DNA of 64,000 nucleotides from Flammula alnicola (GCA_015499995.1 JADNRV010000186.1:32698-96697), one strand, 5' to 3'. Numbered from the stretch's first letter, positions 12,049-24,083 are shown. The notes: generated by a model from the sequence alone, not told the origin. A program made the numbers and translations.

Positions 12049-12061
12049 ATCACACTAGTAC

Positions 12062-13197
12062 TTAAGCTGCTCGTGCTTTTCCTTTTCCTTTGGAGGTGTG
12101 AGGAAATATCCAAGGAAGAAATGCATCGAAGCCCTCTAAATACTCTACATGAGGAAATCGTGCAAGCAAAACTTGCCCACGCAAATCAACCAAGTGCGGT
12201 GTATCCCACCTAGCACCTTTCCATTCACCATCTCCAGGATGAAAGACCTTGAGTTGGTCAGTCTGTTCAAGACCTACCAAGCCAAGTTCTATCTTAAAAT
12301 CCGAAAGTCGAACCCGAGAGTCAAAGCGAGGGTAAATGGTCTCGTTTAAAGGGGGCACAAAGTCCTAAATCCAAAATCAGGATCAACATTGTTTAATAAA
12401 CTTAGAGGGCAGTTAAACACACCTCTTTCCAGAACATAAGTAACATGCCGAGGTCTCGGTTAAGTTTTGGACCACCGCGCTCCAAGTCCGAGGATTGAGC
12501 AATGCGGCGTTGTTCCTGAATGCGAGACGTTGATGCCTGTGGTGCAGCAGGTGTGGGGCTAGAAGGAGGACTGAGAGACGAATCCAGTGGAGGAATATTA
12601 GGAAATGGCCGAGGCTGCATGGTCGGTGTATTTGATCCTTGTGCAGTGGAAGGAGGGGTAGGAAGTGTTGGTGTACGGCCGGTGCCCTTGAGACTGTCAA
12701 TCTCTTGGCGAATTTTGAACCACAATTGAAGCTCTCTATTGTCCGTAATAAAACTTGGATCAAGCGGTTCAGAAATCCAATAAACAGCAACCCTGCGTGA
12801 ATCACACAAGTTGCACTGAATCGATTGATACTCAGAACAAAAGTAAAATATTTGGGTAAAAGCATACCTTTTGGATCCAACGTCCTGCGTTGAGTGGGTC
12901 GCCATTACCTACGCACATAAACACAATGGCATCACGGCGTCGGTGTTGACAATGTGATTCCTGTTTCTGCGGCTCTGGAGGGGCGAAAATATGCAATGCT
13001 CGTTCAATACGCTTGTCGTTGACTTTAGTGGCTGGAGTCCTTGCTAATCCTTTCAGCTCCGGATCAGCATTCGATAAAGGGCCAATAAAATATTGTTGTT
13101 GCTTGCGGACAACGGTGCGGCTGGTTGGCGTAGATGGATACGGAGATAATCGTTCACGTCTCAAAGTACGAGAGTATGATGGTGTCGAGGGAGTCAT
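12062..13197 (-). CDS. Unknown gene B, paralogue of gene A
   Basis: Three exons are predicted. Exon 1 starts at ATG 13195-13197 (MTPSTPSYSRTLRRERLSP) and ends at GRWIQK. The intron runs from gtatgc to gattcag, and exon 2 begins CNLCDSR and holds PLDPSFITD and a Pro/Ser-rich linker. A second intron runs from gtgtgt to ggatttag, and exon 3 encodes a compact region ending in a basic KGKGKARAA tail with TAA at 12062. The shared motifs and the identical first intron position relate it to gene A. Gene A appears to lack the third exon or has lost it. Function is unknown. Upstream lies the second shared-core hairpin (14436-14492); downstream a hAT-like element begins within 15 bp of the stop. Confidence 0.6.
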
Positions 13198-14435
13198 GGT
13201 GGTTGCAGGGTAACTAAAAGTGCGGCGGAGTGAAGGTAGAAACACTGAACTCTTATACTCCACATATCTGAAAGGTCCGACACTGGGTAGATACCAAGAG
13301 GAGAATAGAGATAATAGAACGTTGTTGTACGCACATTGCGACGCAATGTGATTTATGGGTTGTTTTCTCACTTTTTGGACTTCTCAAGACAGCCGAGGAA
13401 TAATAGGATAATTCATTGCAATGCATGCGCCTGCTACAGGGACTCAGAGGTAGCAACAGAATACGCACAAGAACTTCTTCCGTGAAGTTGATTAACAATT
13501 AACTATTATCCCGTCAATTATGATCACCGGATCAGAGTTGAGCGCAATCAAGACAATTGACGCCCATCTATTATTATTATTGATTCCCATATAAACCACA
13601 GCATACAAATAATGGGGCAAGACAACCAACATCATGAATAGCCTTGAAACGTCAGCTTCTTGTAAGTCCCTCTCCAATATACTCTTTGAATGTGCGGTCA
13701 TGCTCAGAATTTGTGCAGGCCTCGCCCTTGTTAAATATACCGCACCCATGTGAGACTTATATTCAATTTGAACTCATTTGTCTTGAACTCAATTTCAATT
13801 TCTAGTTTCGATATTTATGAGAGGCACAATCTACAAGAGCTTTCGCGCTCAGTTGCTAATTGTTGGAACCACTCCCAGGCAGAGTGCGTGACAGATCAGC
13901 AGGTTTCTTCAAACTTAGTATTCACCTTTGCATTTTGAGTAGATCCTACTGGGCAATGAGGAGGGCTAAGAAGCCCAAGTTCTTCAACACCGGTGTTGTG
14001 GTGGGCTGCAAACACATTGCGCAAATGTACCATTGTAAGAGGAATATGTGATAGATGTTATTTTTATATGTAAATTTCAAGAGCATACAAGTACCAAAGG
14101 CTGTAGTGAGCATAGTAAATAACCTTTTTGTCTTGTTTCTCCGGCTTGAAGGCCAGATGATGGACGGGGATTGTGGTCGAGAGCGAAGATCAGCTTGAGA
14201 AACTAAAGATCATCGATCAGTGGCTGTGTTCAATTTGATCTCTGCCCAAAGTATGCAGCTTGTACGGGTTTGCCCAGGTATAACTATAATTACACTATTT
14301 TCATTCACCGATCTGCTGAAAAAATTACATAGGCTTGCTCCTAAACTATTTCTCCGCCCAATAAAATTATAAAAAGTGTAGATACCTTGGGCACCCTTCC
14401 CAATTTGGGTCATGAATTTCCCGGTGATGATGTAA
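13198..14435. other. Intergenic upstream of gene B
   Basis: There are several open frames of 60-90 codons on both strands, none with a recognised motif or convincing exon chain. A minus-strand frame at 13492-13749 has a hydrophobic middle, but composition alone does not support a gene. Confidence 0.4.
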
Positions 14436-14492
14436 GTGTTCCTGCAACGCTTTTGCCACACGTGACCTTGTGGCAATTGCGTTGCAGGCACC
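14436..14492. other. 57-nt hairpin, shared core (copy 2)
   Basis: Arms gtgttcctgcaacgc and gcgttgcaggcac pair with a two-base bulge, continue into gccaca/tgtggc with two mismatches between, and enclose the loop cgtgacct. The central ttttgccacacgtgac and ttgtggcaa match the 9747-9818 hairpin, while the outer arms are different but still self-complementary. It lies about 1.2 kb upstream of gene B. Confidence 0.75.
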
Positions 14493-14927
14493 GATTATCT
14501 CTCTAAGTCTCTTTCCACCAACTGTATGTCGTCGCGCTCTGCAGCCCAAAAAATGCAACTTACATAAAGGTAAGTAAGATTTCATTCGATATATCTACAA
14601 TGATTGAGTGCCACTTTTCTCAACTTTTTACAGTCAATCAACATCTCTACGTGGCGAGCAACCGCCACCACCAATGCTGCTCGCTGGTCCCCTCCAAAGA
14701 GGGATGTGGTCTTTTCACAAGTCTGGAGGGCTTGCGATGAGGCAGAAGTATCAAAAGACAGTCCCTTTCAGAGGGTGGCCACCAGGTGCGCCCCTAACAC
14801 GCCGTCTGGGCTTGCCGAGCTTAACATGACATAGTTTTCATTTTCGTTATTAGCCAATGGCCAGCTTTCAATCCAGAGCTGATCCAGAACTCGACCTCCA
14901 TTGTATTTTCCAGCCTGTTTCAACTCC

Positions 14928-15197
14928 TCACCAAGCGAAGTCCTCACCAAGCGAAGTCGGCCGACAAATGTGACATGAAAAACTCGAAGGTTTCGCATGC
15001 GCACAGTCAGCGACCATCAAAGACACCCTGTAACCACCGACGCCGCTTTCTTGAGCAGTTATGATGTTGTCTTGGCAAGGAAGGGAAGAAAACCCAGACA
15101 CAATGACGTTGACGACTGCAACTACGGCGCCAATCGTAAACAGCACCACTACGAAGAATATGATTGCCTCTACGTCTCTATCCATACCTCCCTCCAC
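14928..15197 (-). CDS. Possible small membrane protein
   Basis: This 89-codon frame has one strongly hydrophobic segment (about residues 11-34, rich in Val, Ile and Phe) that could cross a membrane. There is no family match I recognise, the opposite strand is also open, and a 16-base tandem duplication (ctcaccaagcgaagtc, near 14926-14957) covers its C-terminal codons. I list it only as a possibility. Confidence 0.15.
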   Translation of the reverse strand: MEGGMDRDVEAIIFFVVVLFTIGAVVAVVNVIVSGFSSLPCQDNIITAQESGVGGYRVSLMVADCAHAKPSSFSCHICRPTSLGEDFAW

Positions 15198-15814
15198 GAC
15201 GTCGTCAACCTCTCTCTACCCTCTCCTCCATATACTATTGCAACGTCCATTACTATAATACCACCGCCACCTTCAGCGCTCTCCTTTGCAGATAACCCTC
15301 GAAAATGTTCACTGCAGTGTCAATTGACACCTTGCAGTGCATTTGCGAGGCAATGCTTGCGGCTTTCCCACTTTCCGCTTCCGTGCGCAAACGAAATCAT
15401 GGACATAAAGCCCCCCCTTGGTTGACTGGAGTGCTTTCCGTGCGCATTCATATCGAGTACGCCAAAATTTGAACAATGAGTCAGCATTTTGGACAGCTTG
15501 AAGCGGGCGTGCGAAATGCGCTGGGCTTGATGCGCTTTTCAACCACACCTCCGCTTTGTCAAAAGCGGAAGGCCATGATCCATTTTTGGAGACTCTGTGT
15601 GCAATGCGCATCTCCCATTATCCATGGGCCACTGACCATGGCCCAGTGCCACAGAGACAACACGTAGGTTTCGTACATATACTGCTTCGCACTCTGACAT
15701 GCTTGAAGCGTACCTCTCCCTCCTCCTACTCTCCACTGAACTCCGGTGTGCACACTTTGTCTCTGTGGCATTTGAAACCCTCACAGTTCAAGCCCTCTCG
15801 TACCAATTTTCCAC

Positions 15815-18028
15815 ATGTCCAACACCAACAAACCCTCCACCAAATTTCCAGCGGCACAAAGAGCTCTCCTCGAAGCTCTGTTTCCTGAATATGAGGCCTA
15901 TATTCGTAAACATAACCCTGATTTTAAGGGTCGATCAAAGGAACTTACTCGATGGAGAGAGACTACAGCAAAGAAATTCATGGAAGATGACCAATTCAAG
16001 GAGCTCTTCAACTCCAGACCTGAGGTCGAAATAAAGGACTGGGAGGATGTGAGTTTGATTTCGCTATTTATTGTTTCAGCTTTGTGCTTACAGAAACATA
16101 CACAGGCCATTAGCCGTGTTTATATTAACCACTTCAACAACAACCTTCGACGACATGCCACATCTACTCCATCTGCATCCTCACCCTCTACTTCTACTCC
16201 CGCTTCGAACGTCCGCGTCAGCAAAGCTGCAGACGATACTCTACGTCGCGGAATTGTTACGTTTCTCGGAGACCTCTCGGCCCGCGAGATGTTCGCCAGT
16301 GAAAATGAAGACGATCTCAAGGCCGAGATGGACCGTATTCATGCTGAGAATCCAGACTTGTTTGGCGGGGCATTGCGCAACAAGGCACTGAAGATACTGT
16401 GGGACAAGGCAGACCATGTGCAGTGGGAATCCAAGATTGCGGACCTGGCAGACAATGTTGAGGCGTGAGTAGCTTTCATCATTCATTCTGATGATTTAAT
16501 TAACTGGGATTCTGGGCATGCAGGAATCAAGCAGTCTTCGCAGACTTGATGTCGATCGCATTGCAAAATTTGTGCAATCGTAAGAGGCTCGGATCGACAG
16601 TCATGTCATTTTCTTGGGCTTTTCGTGACCCCAGCACCGACTTGGTCAAGGGAGGTTCCCTTTGGACAGGCTACGATGCATATCAGGATGCAGATATTCT
16701 CGTGAAGCCAGCGGATCACAGAACGCAAGCTGATGCTTGGATTTTGCATGCGGATGCTGTTCTACCTCGTAAGCTCTTACTCAATACTATCTCATTCATT
16801 CGATATTCTGACTTTTATTCAGGGAAGCCGAAACCTTTGACCTACAAATTTTCACTCAGTGAGGACGGTATCCCCCTACTTCCTCTTGTCAATGTCATGG
16901 AAGCAAGCCCTGCTCAAGTCGCCATCTTGGTCTGGGAGTACTTACTGACTTTATGGGGTATGTATAAATCCAACTCGACTCTTTTAAACGCCTGTCAGGA
17001 TCTAACAATATCATACTTTAGAGCTTTCCTATGGTTACAGCGATATTTTGGCCATTCCTCCTATCCCATGGGATGATATCACCCACAATCCTAACAAGTA
17101 CTTTGATATATCAGTACATTCGCTTCCTGTGCCATTGAAACCGCTCGAATTCATGCAAATGAGCCCACTTACGACATATGCGCTATACGATTACTTCAGG
17201 AGCACCATCGACACCCATCCGTTCCAATTTCATCGCAAAGATCAATTTCCCACTTCTCCCAATCCTCCGCCCACTGGTCTCACCTCGCGCTCCAACTCCC
17301 CTCTCACATTTGAACCCTTGCACAATGCACCGGAAGTCGAAGTGGTCTCTGTCAACCCCGACTCAGATTGTCACTCCTCATCCCAGGATCGCACAACTGC
17401 GGGAAGGTCTACTGATCCGGATCATGGGCCAGATCAGCGATCGAGCAGAGGCCATCCTGCGGCAACTGTTTACTCATCTGTTACGACTTCTACCGGAGGT
17501 AGGCAGAAGCGAGGACGTCATACGAACGCTAAAGACATTGCAGTGCTTGCTGCTGATGCCGAGGTGGGTCATGTGGTCATCGGTGATCCTGAAAGTGCGG
17601 CGATCACTTCTCCTGCTCCTCCTTCCAGCTCTGCTTCAACGTCCGTTGGTGTTGCTTCTCTTCCTGTGTCTCAGCCACAAATGGCAGCTGCTCCGGCTCC
17701 TAATGATCCTTCCCATTCCGTTCTGTCCGCCTCCGACCCATCACTTACACAAGAAGAAGTCCACCCCGCTCCGAGCGTATCATCTTGAACAACTCGCGTG
17801 CGGAATGGTCTCAAGCGCAAGGCACCAGACACCAAAACCCAGGAAATAGGACGAAGCAGGAAGAAGAGCAAGAACAAGAAGTCATGGTGGTACTATGAGG
17901 ACAAGGATGGTAAACCTATCAATGAACTCGGAAACCCCATCTATGTCGATGAAGCCGGTGAACCTATGTTGGACAAGAAGGGCCAGCCTTTCTACGTCGA
18001 CCTCAATGGCAAACCGATCTTAGGCTAG
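15815..18028 (+). CDS. Unknown five-exon gene with an in-frame TGA before a repeat tail
   Basis: The start is ATG 15815. Four introns have gt-ag ends and all keep frame (donors near 16048, 16465, 16769 and 16956). The N-terminal block has an LFPEYEAYI motif followed by a charged helix (TRWRETTAKKFMEDD). The middle has ALKILWDKADHVQWE and a block with MSFSWAFRD. The last exon has a long Ser/Pro-rich region. A TGA at 17786-17788 follows PAPSVSS, but the same frame continues through a bipartite basic run (KRKAP, RSRKKSKNKK) and a tail of five short GxP repeats such as GQPFYVDLNGKP, ending TAG at 18026. Without readthrough the nuclear signal and repeats are lost. A 39-base intron (17774-17812) would remove the stop in frame but would be unusually short. 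I know similar unnamed basidiomycete proteins but no function. Confidence 0.65.
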
Positions 18029-18216
18029 ATCCTTAATCTTTAGGTCAGTTTAGTCTATTCATATCATTTAATTTAAACGGTCACTTTCGTTTATGATGTA
18101 TGCTTCCCCTCCCGTCCATACTCACTCAATCATCCTCTCCGATTATCTTGTTTATTTTAAATATTCTTTTCCCTTCCCATTCATAGTCACTTGATCGTCC
18201 TCTCTGATTATCTTGC

Positions 18217-18284
18217 TCGTTTAAAATATCGACTTGTTTAAAATATTGACTTGTTTAAAATATTGACTCGTTTAAAATATCGAC
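18217..18284. repeat. Four 17-bp tandem repeats
   Basis: Units at 18217, 18234, 18251 and 18268 read tYgtttaaaatatYgac; the outer two and the inner two are identical to each other. The flanks hold further gtttaaa words and a diverged direct duplication of about 50 bases (near 18115-18165 and 18177-18228). It lies about 190 bp downstream of the preceding gene. Confidence 0.85.
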
Positions 18285-18564
18285 CCTCGTTTAGTTTAAA
18301 CGAGTAAATCTAGTTCATCCCCCCGTTTGGTTTATCTAAATGTTGCTTACTTGAATAACGTCTTAACTATGCCTAGAAGGTTACCTGCATATCTTTGGAT
18401 CTCAAGGTTTGGATTATCTCAACGAGTGTAGACATGGCCCGAGGTTTGATCAAAATCGATGGAGATTCTTACCTGGCCGCAGGAACGGCTCTGCAACATT
18501 GTAAACCTCCGCGGCCTATCGAACGCAAATAAAAATCAGGGAAATTCAACGAGGAGTAGGAATA

Positions 18565-18828
18565 TTATGGAGGTTTACAATCCTGAGAATGGAAGATCCG
18601 AATAGTGAGAAGGTTGTTTATTACGAGAAGGGGACATGACACTTACGCCATCGCTTTCACCTATAGTAATCATTGACGAAAACGAAGATATGGGTCAGCT
18701 AGAGGTGGGACGAAATATAGGAAGGATGTACAGTGAGTTCCCACCGCAATGAGGCTAGGTGGGAGTGTAAATGCCGAGGCCATGGCGATGAAGAGGAAGA
18801 GGGCGGTGAGGTTGAGAGATTTGAACAT
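18565..18828 (-). CDS. Predicted tiny secreted protein
   Basis: Start ATG 18826-18828 gives a clear signal peptide (MFKSLNLTALFLFIAMASAF). Two introns (gtacat...ctatag and gtaagt...ttctcag) join in frame to give a mature tail containing THCESDGDCKPP and a TAA at 18565. The protein would be about 42 residues with two cysteines. Such Cys-spaced ends occur in fungal small secreted proteins, but this one is very short and may be the 5' part of a decayed gene. The sequence attgtaaacctcc at the last exon also occurs inverted at 18499-18511, so a local duplication may have truncated it. Confidence 0.4.
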
Positions 18829-19673
18829 GGTGAATCTGTTAAGGTTGGAGTAGGCACGAACGAAGTAGAGTCTCTGAGCTAGCCCGATACCGATACCGTG
18901 CTCGAGGGCATCTTTATACACCCAGTGAAACAAAGAGTGTGGTCAGCCTCCTCAATCGATGACCGTGACGGGCCATGGCGGATCAATATGAAAAACTGCT
19001 GGTGTGCGCATCCGAGCCTAGGCTAGGCTTGCAGAATTTCCAAGGTTGTAGGCGACCTCTTCAACTTTGGATCCGAGGGATCCGATGAGATGACAGATGT
19101 GAACACAAGTAAGTAGCCCACGCCATGAGTAGAATTGATGGTTTTGTCTATCTCTCGTTCTGGGATGATCAAATTATTTTCTGGTGATATCTCCGGTGCT
19201 ATGCGCTTTCCGCCCACGTCAAAACACGCACCCAGGGGTTGAAAAAGAGTATACCAGCGACAAAGTTCGTTGTGATATGTGTCTTATTTACGTGGGCCCT
19301 GCGGGTCATATGCGTCCAAGTTCTCAGCGAACCACAGTTACGGCAGGGAATATGATATGTTACCTCGAACTTGGGGCCAATACAATGGCGCAAGCTGATA
19401 CGGAACAAGAGCAACATTCGTAGGTATTTTATCACGACTTCTTGGTAGTGGTATCATTGGGGAATTTGTTACTGTACAGTCGATGGCGGCTGTTACATTT
19501 TCGGTAAAATTTCGGATCGCTGGAAGAGACATATAAAATGCATTTGTATAGTCAAAAGGTACTCAAGGTCCAGGTATCCAAATCCTTTGACATGTATCGA
19601 TGCCCACGCGTGGAGGACTTGAGCTCCAGAAGTTCACACAACCCAAATTGACCATGTCTCGCTTGGACAGCGC

Positions 19674-19678
<5 letters not shown>
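18829..19678. other. Intergenic, no gene supported
   Basis: Overlapping short frames occur on both strands at 19023-19532. None has a recognised motif. The stretch ends at the poly(A) end of the LINE. Confidence 0.4.
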
Positions 19679-19705
<27 letters not shown>

Positions 19706-20093
19706 ATCCAAATTTTGCATCCTTTGAGGTCTCCCTATGTCGGATGTCGCGTCGTAAGCTAGTCTATCTATCTAAGTGTCCGTGGTTTGGTATATCTGTA
19801 CTGTCGCCTCTTGGTGGCCTCCTGAGGTGGCACGAGTCGCGTTATAGCGTTGACTATGGGTAGGTATGGTAGCTAAGAAAGTGCGTGGTAGAATAGGGAT
19901 TATGTGGGAGTAAGGTAGGGGACCGGATCATAAAATATATACAATGAAGGTGTAGGTTACGAAATGGGTAGGCGACGTGAAGTTATAAAGGTTTATGGTG
20001 CAGAAAATAATTGAAATAAAGGTAGAGATGAGTCGGCGCTGGCTTACCTCGAACTGGACGTCGTATGAGTGAGGAGGAGGCGCTTCTTTTGGG

Positions 20094-23000
20094 TTAGTCG
20101 TCGAGGCTTTGGCTGGGGTCTTCGTTCTTCGCTTTGGGTGGCCTGAGGTCGCCGTGTGTGTCGCGGAAACGCCCTGTGTTGTGGATATATCTTAGCAGGG
20201 CTGGTCTCACTTGAACGTCTCCGAGTAGGTCGATTCCGATTTCGCGCATGGGGTCTATTTCTTCCTGTAACGTTGCACGCTGGTCGTCGAAGGTGGGGCA
20301 CAGTTTGAGGTAGTGCGTGACCGTTTCTGGCTCCTTTTTGCATGACTCGCAGATTGGTGTTTCGGCTAGTTGGATTCTGTGAAGGTATGAACGAAGTGCG
20401 ACATGACCCGTTCTGAGCTGCGTGAGGATGCTGACGTGTCGACGTTCGAGTTTGCGCGTGGACTTCCAGAATTTGGGGGTAGGCAAAGATGGGTCGATTC
20501 GAGATATGCGTCGGTACCTGGGCAGGTTGCGAAAGTTTTCTTCGTAGGCTTTGATTACTTTCGTCTTCAGTTTTTGCTTGGTGGCTGCTTTGCTGTGTGG
20601 TAGGGCTTTCTTGAGGATGCCGAAATCGTTGTTTTTGTTGTGTTGCTCGCCCTCCGCGGATTTCTTTGCCTCGTTGTCGACTTCGTCGCTACCTTTGATG
20701 TTCATGTGGCCTGGTATCCATCGCACTGTGACCAGCGGGTTGTTGGGATGGCGTTTGGTGATTTGGTCATGGCTTTCGTGAATGGCGTCGAGTAGATAGG
20801 ATCCAGGGCCTTTAATCCGACTCGTGATGGCTTGTATCGACGCCTGGTTGTCTACTCGGAGCCCTGCTTGGTCGTAGTTCTTCATCGCCGTTTTGACGAG
20901 TTGCAGCCCAAGCAGCTGCCCTACGGATTCTCCTTCATAGACTGTGTGCGCTGTGTCTGGGCCGAGGTAGTGTCGAGCTATGAGCTTGGTTCGGTGGCCT
21001 CTTGTTAGGACGGCTGCTGCGCCGATATGACCGTCGTGTCCTGAGCCGTCGGTGAATACCTTGATGTCGTCCTCGTTGTCCTGTTCCGCGTTTAGCGCCT
21101 CCTCTTTGTTTGCTGATATGACAGTCGGTATATTGGACGTCCAGTTCGGGTGCCGTTTTCTGGTATCTATAGTTTCTAGAGTAAGGTGGTCAGCTTTAAT
21201 GGATTTTAAGATGAGGTGTAAGGGAGACGGGTGCCGTTTTGGGCATATCCTTGCCGCCATGTTTCTGTCCTTTGCTAGTGGGTGGTACGTTGGTAGGGTG
21301 GCGATTCGTAGTGCCGATGCTTGACTTTGGAGTTGGATGTGTTCGCGCAATGGCAGCATGTTGGCGTGGGCGAAGAGCAGGTCCGATGGGGTGGTTTTGA
21401 GTGCGCCCGTGGCCTGTATTGCCGCTTTCCTTTGGATCGTTTCCATACGTTTGATGAGACCTGATCCTTCTCCTTTCTTTCCTTTTCTTCCGGATTGTGC
21501 GCACCATATGTCTGCCGCATACAGCATACGTGGAAGGGCGACGGCGTAGTATAGTCTTCGGCATAGTGTTCCGGATACTCCTTTCGCTTTTTTGCATATT
21601 CTTCGGACCTGAGCTTCCCATGCTGTTCCTTTGGCGAGGGCGTAAGCGGCGTGTTCTCTGAAGCGTAGTTCCCTGTCGATGATGATGCCGAGGAACTTGT
21701 GCGAGTCGACTGTTGTGATGTGTGTTGGTCGTTGAGTTTGATTTGAAGTGGTGGCTGCTTGATGCGTTTTCGAGGGTTGTTGGGGTCTGGTATCCTTCGT
21801 CTGGTTGCGTGAAGTCCTGCGAATTTGTGCCATTCATATTTTGAGAAGTGTGTTTCGGCCCATTTGGCTGGTCCGTCTGGTCGCTGGAAGACTTTCGCCA
21901 TTTTCTCCGCTGCTTCCTGTCCGGTTTTCGCTGATACTGCGCAGTATGCGTCGTCGACGTAGCTTGCTTCCAGTGCGTTCTTTTCCGTGCGTTTCATCTT
22001 GAGCTGTTTGGCGTTGTAGTACCTGTAAAAGAGGGTGGCGAGGTTGCACCCTTGGTCAAGTCCGTTGCCAATCGCAATCGGCGACGATAGGAAATCGTCG
22101 AAGGCTATGACAGTTTCTCGGCCTTCAGCCTTGGCTGAGATCCAGTCCGTCACTTCTTTTGGGACTCCATCCATCCTCATGTCGTGTACCAGAACCGAGA
22201 TGACGGTGTTGGGGTACGCACCTTTGATGTCCATGAATACAGCGACAACTTCTTCTTTTCGTCGCCAGGCATCCTTGATGAACTTGGTTAGCATGTGTAG
22301 GGAGTCCGTCGTGGTGCATCCAGGTTGTCCGCCGAATTGATTGGGTGGTAGGATTCCGAGTCGCTCTGTTTCATACTCCAGGATTTCTTTGACGCACGCG
22401 GAGCAGAGTTTGGCGATAGTATCGAGTAGCGCGATAGGTCGGTATGCTCCAGGAATGCCGTAGTCTGGGCGTCCTCCTTTTCTGAGTACGGCTGTCGTGT
22501 ACTTTTTCCATTTTTGTGGGTAGTGTTTGAGTTTGAATGTCGCTCGATATATTGGTCCGAGATAGAGTGCTAGTTGGTCAGCAGAGTGGGTTAGTATGGA
22601 GTTGGATATACCGTTAAGTCCAGGTGCTTTGTAGGGGCTGAGTTTCCGCGCTGCTCCGAGGATTTGTTCGTCCGTTATTTCTTGGAGTTCGAAGGCCGGA
22701 GCCGGGTATTCTTGGTTTGGGTCGATGCCGGGGTCTGCTGGTGCCGGGTAAAAGAAGGCTTCGTGTAAGAGTCGGCTCTTTTCTTCGTTGTCTTGTACTT
22801 CTGTGTAGGTTCCGTCGTCGTTTTGCTTTTTGAGTGCTGGGATTCTGGCTTTGCCTCCGTCGGAGGCTGGTGCTGATATGAACCTATTGGTGTCCCAGAG
22901 CGTTCTTTGGTCGACGTTTTCTAGGTAGTCCTCCCAGTGTTGGCGCTTGGTGTCGTTGAGAAGGGTGGTGTATTGTTGGGATGCTAGTTTGAAGTCCTCG

Positions 23001-24083
23001 TGGGCGGGGTGTTCTGGGTGATTTTTGTACTTGGACGCCCGGCGAGATTTGGCTTTGAGGTCGGCTCTGGCTGTTTCTAGTTCTTTGGTCCACCATCTCT
23101 TTGCATGCGGTGATGGCTTTCGTTTCGGCACGACTTCTTCCATGGTTTTGAGTATTGCGTCTTCGAGGTCGTCGAGGGCTTTTGTGAGTTGGTCGATCGT
23201 CGTGACTGGTGCTGGCTCCGGCATGTGGTCTAGGTGTTTGCCGAGGGTTTCGCGGAATTTGGGCCAGTCTGTGGCGCGGAAGTTCCAGTTGGTTTGGCGT
23301 CGGCAGCTACCATGGTGAAGTCGATTGTTATCTGGATCGGAAAGTGATCAGCTTTACACGGGGTGTCTTCCGGGGATGTGGTGCATTTGGTTATTAGCGG
23401 TATTATTTCTGCAGAGCAGAAGACGTTGTCTGGTCGAGTTTCGTTACCTGCTGAGTTGATGATGGTGGGTATGCCTTTGGGCAGCGCTTGTTCCATTCCG
23501 TAGTCTGCTATCATTTCTATGAGGGGCTCCGCGCGTCGAGGTTGGCCTGAGTAAGAGCCGCGAGTTGTGCTCTGCTTCCCATAGCGGGTGGTGTCTGTTG
23601 AAGTCGCCTAGCCATATCTTACCTTGTGTCGCGGTCTGGTGTTGGCGTTGGATCGTTGTTCTTGTTGTTCGAAGTGTCGGTTGAGTGTCTTGAGGGTTCA
23701 GGGTGTTCGCAGTCATTGTAGATGTTGTAGAGATCGATGGTCGAGTCGTTGTTCTTGAGTTGGATTGCGACGACGTCTGCGGATTGTATGTCTATCTGAG
23801 TCCATGCGTTAGTGGATAGCTTTTCGTGTACTAGTATTAGCGATCTCGAGGTCGATTGTCCTTGCTTGTGGCTGGTCGGATAGACTGTTCGCCACACTCG
23901 TGTAGCTCTTGTTTGTTGCTGGAAGTCGTAGCATGGTTCTTGTATGCATATTATGTCGTAGTCGTTGTTGAGGGAGTTGAGGAGAGTTAGTTGGGCGGTG
24001 GGGGATTTTCGTACGTTTTGCTGCCATATCTTGAGGGTTTTCTGTTGGTTGTAATCGTTCATGGCGAGGGGTGGTGGTGACAT
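20094..24083 (-). pseudogene. LINE ORF2: endonuclease, reverse transcriptase, RNase H
   Basis: The endonuclease begins with KIWQQNVRKS (about 24020) and has GDFNRHHPLWE (about 23600) and ADHFPI (about 23345), each in a different frame. The reverse transcriptase has FMDIKGAYPNT (about 22230) and the catalytic YVDD (about 21955). The RNase H has FTDGS (about 21050), YEGE (about 20940), VDNQA (about 20855) and a D in GSDEVDNEAK (about 20685). A Cys/His knuckle (CESCKKEPETVTHYLKLC) lies near the end, with stop about 20094. Frame changes lie near 23700, 23500, 23230 and 21820. Catalytic residues are still present, so decay is by indels and appears recent. Confidence 0.85.

Noticed and set aside
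12300..12325. tcgaaccc as a possible tRNA T-arm on the minus strand
   Set aside because: It lies in the coding exon of gene B and has no A box or stem pairing at the right distance.
15409..15420. gcccccccttg as a possible end of a third CAAGGGGG element
   Set aside because: No partner terminus or 8-bp duplication was found near it.
14997..15425. A 142-codon plus-strand frame
   Set aside because: It has no recognised motif and low-complexity Pro/Ser/Thr stretches, and it overlaps the opposite frame that has the only structured feature (a hydrophobic segment).
17178..17849. A 223-codon frame inside the 15.8-kb gene
   Set aside because: It is a shadow of the true last exon in another phase; the true frame joins upstream exons with consensus introns.
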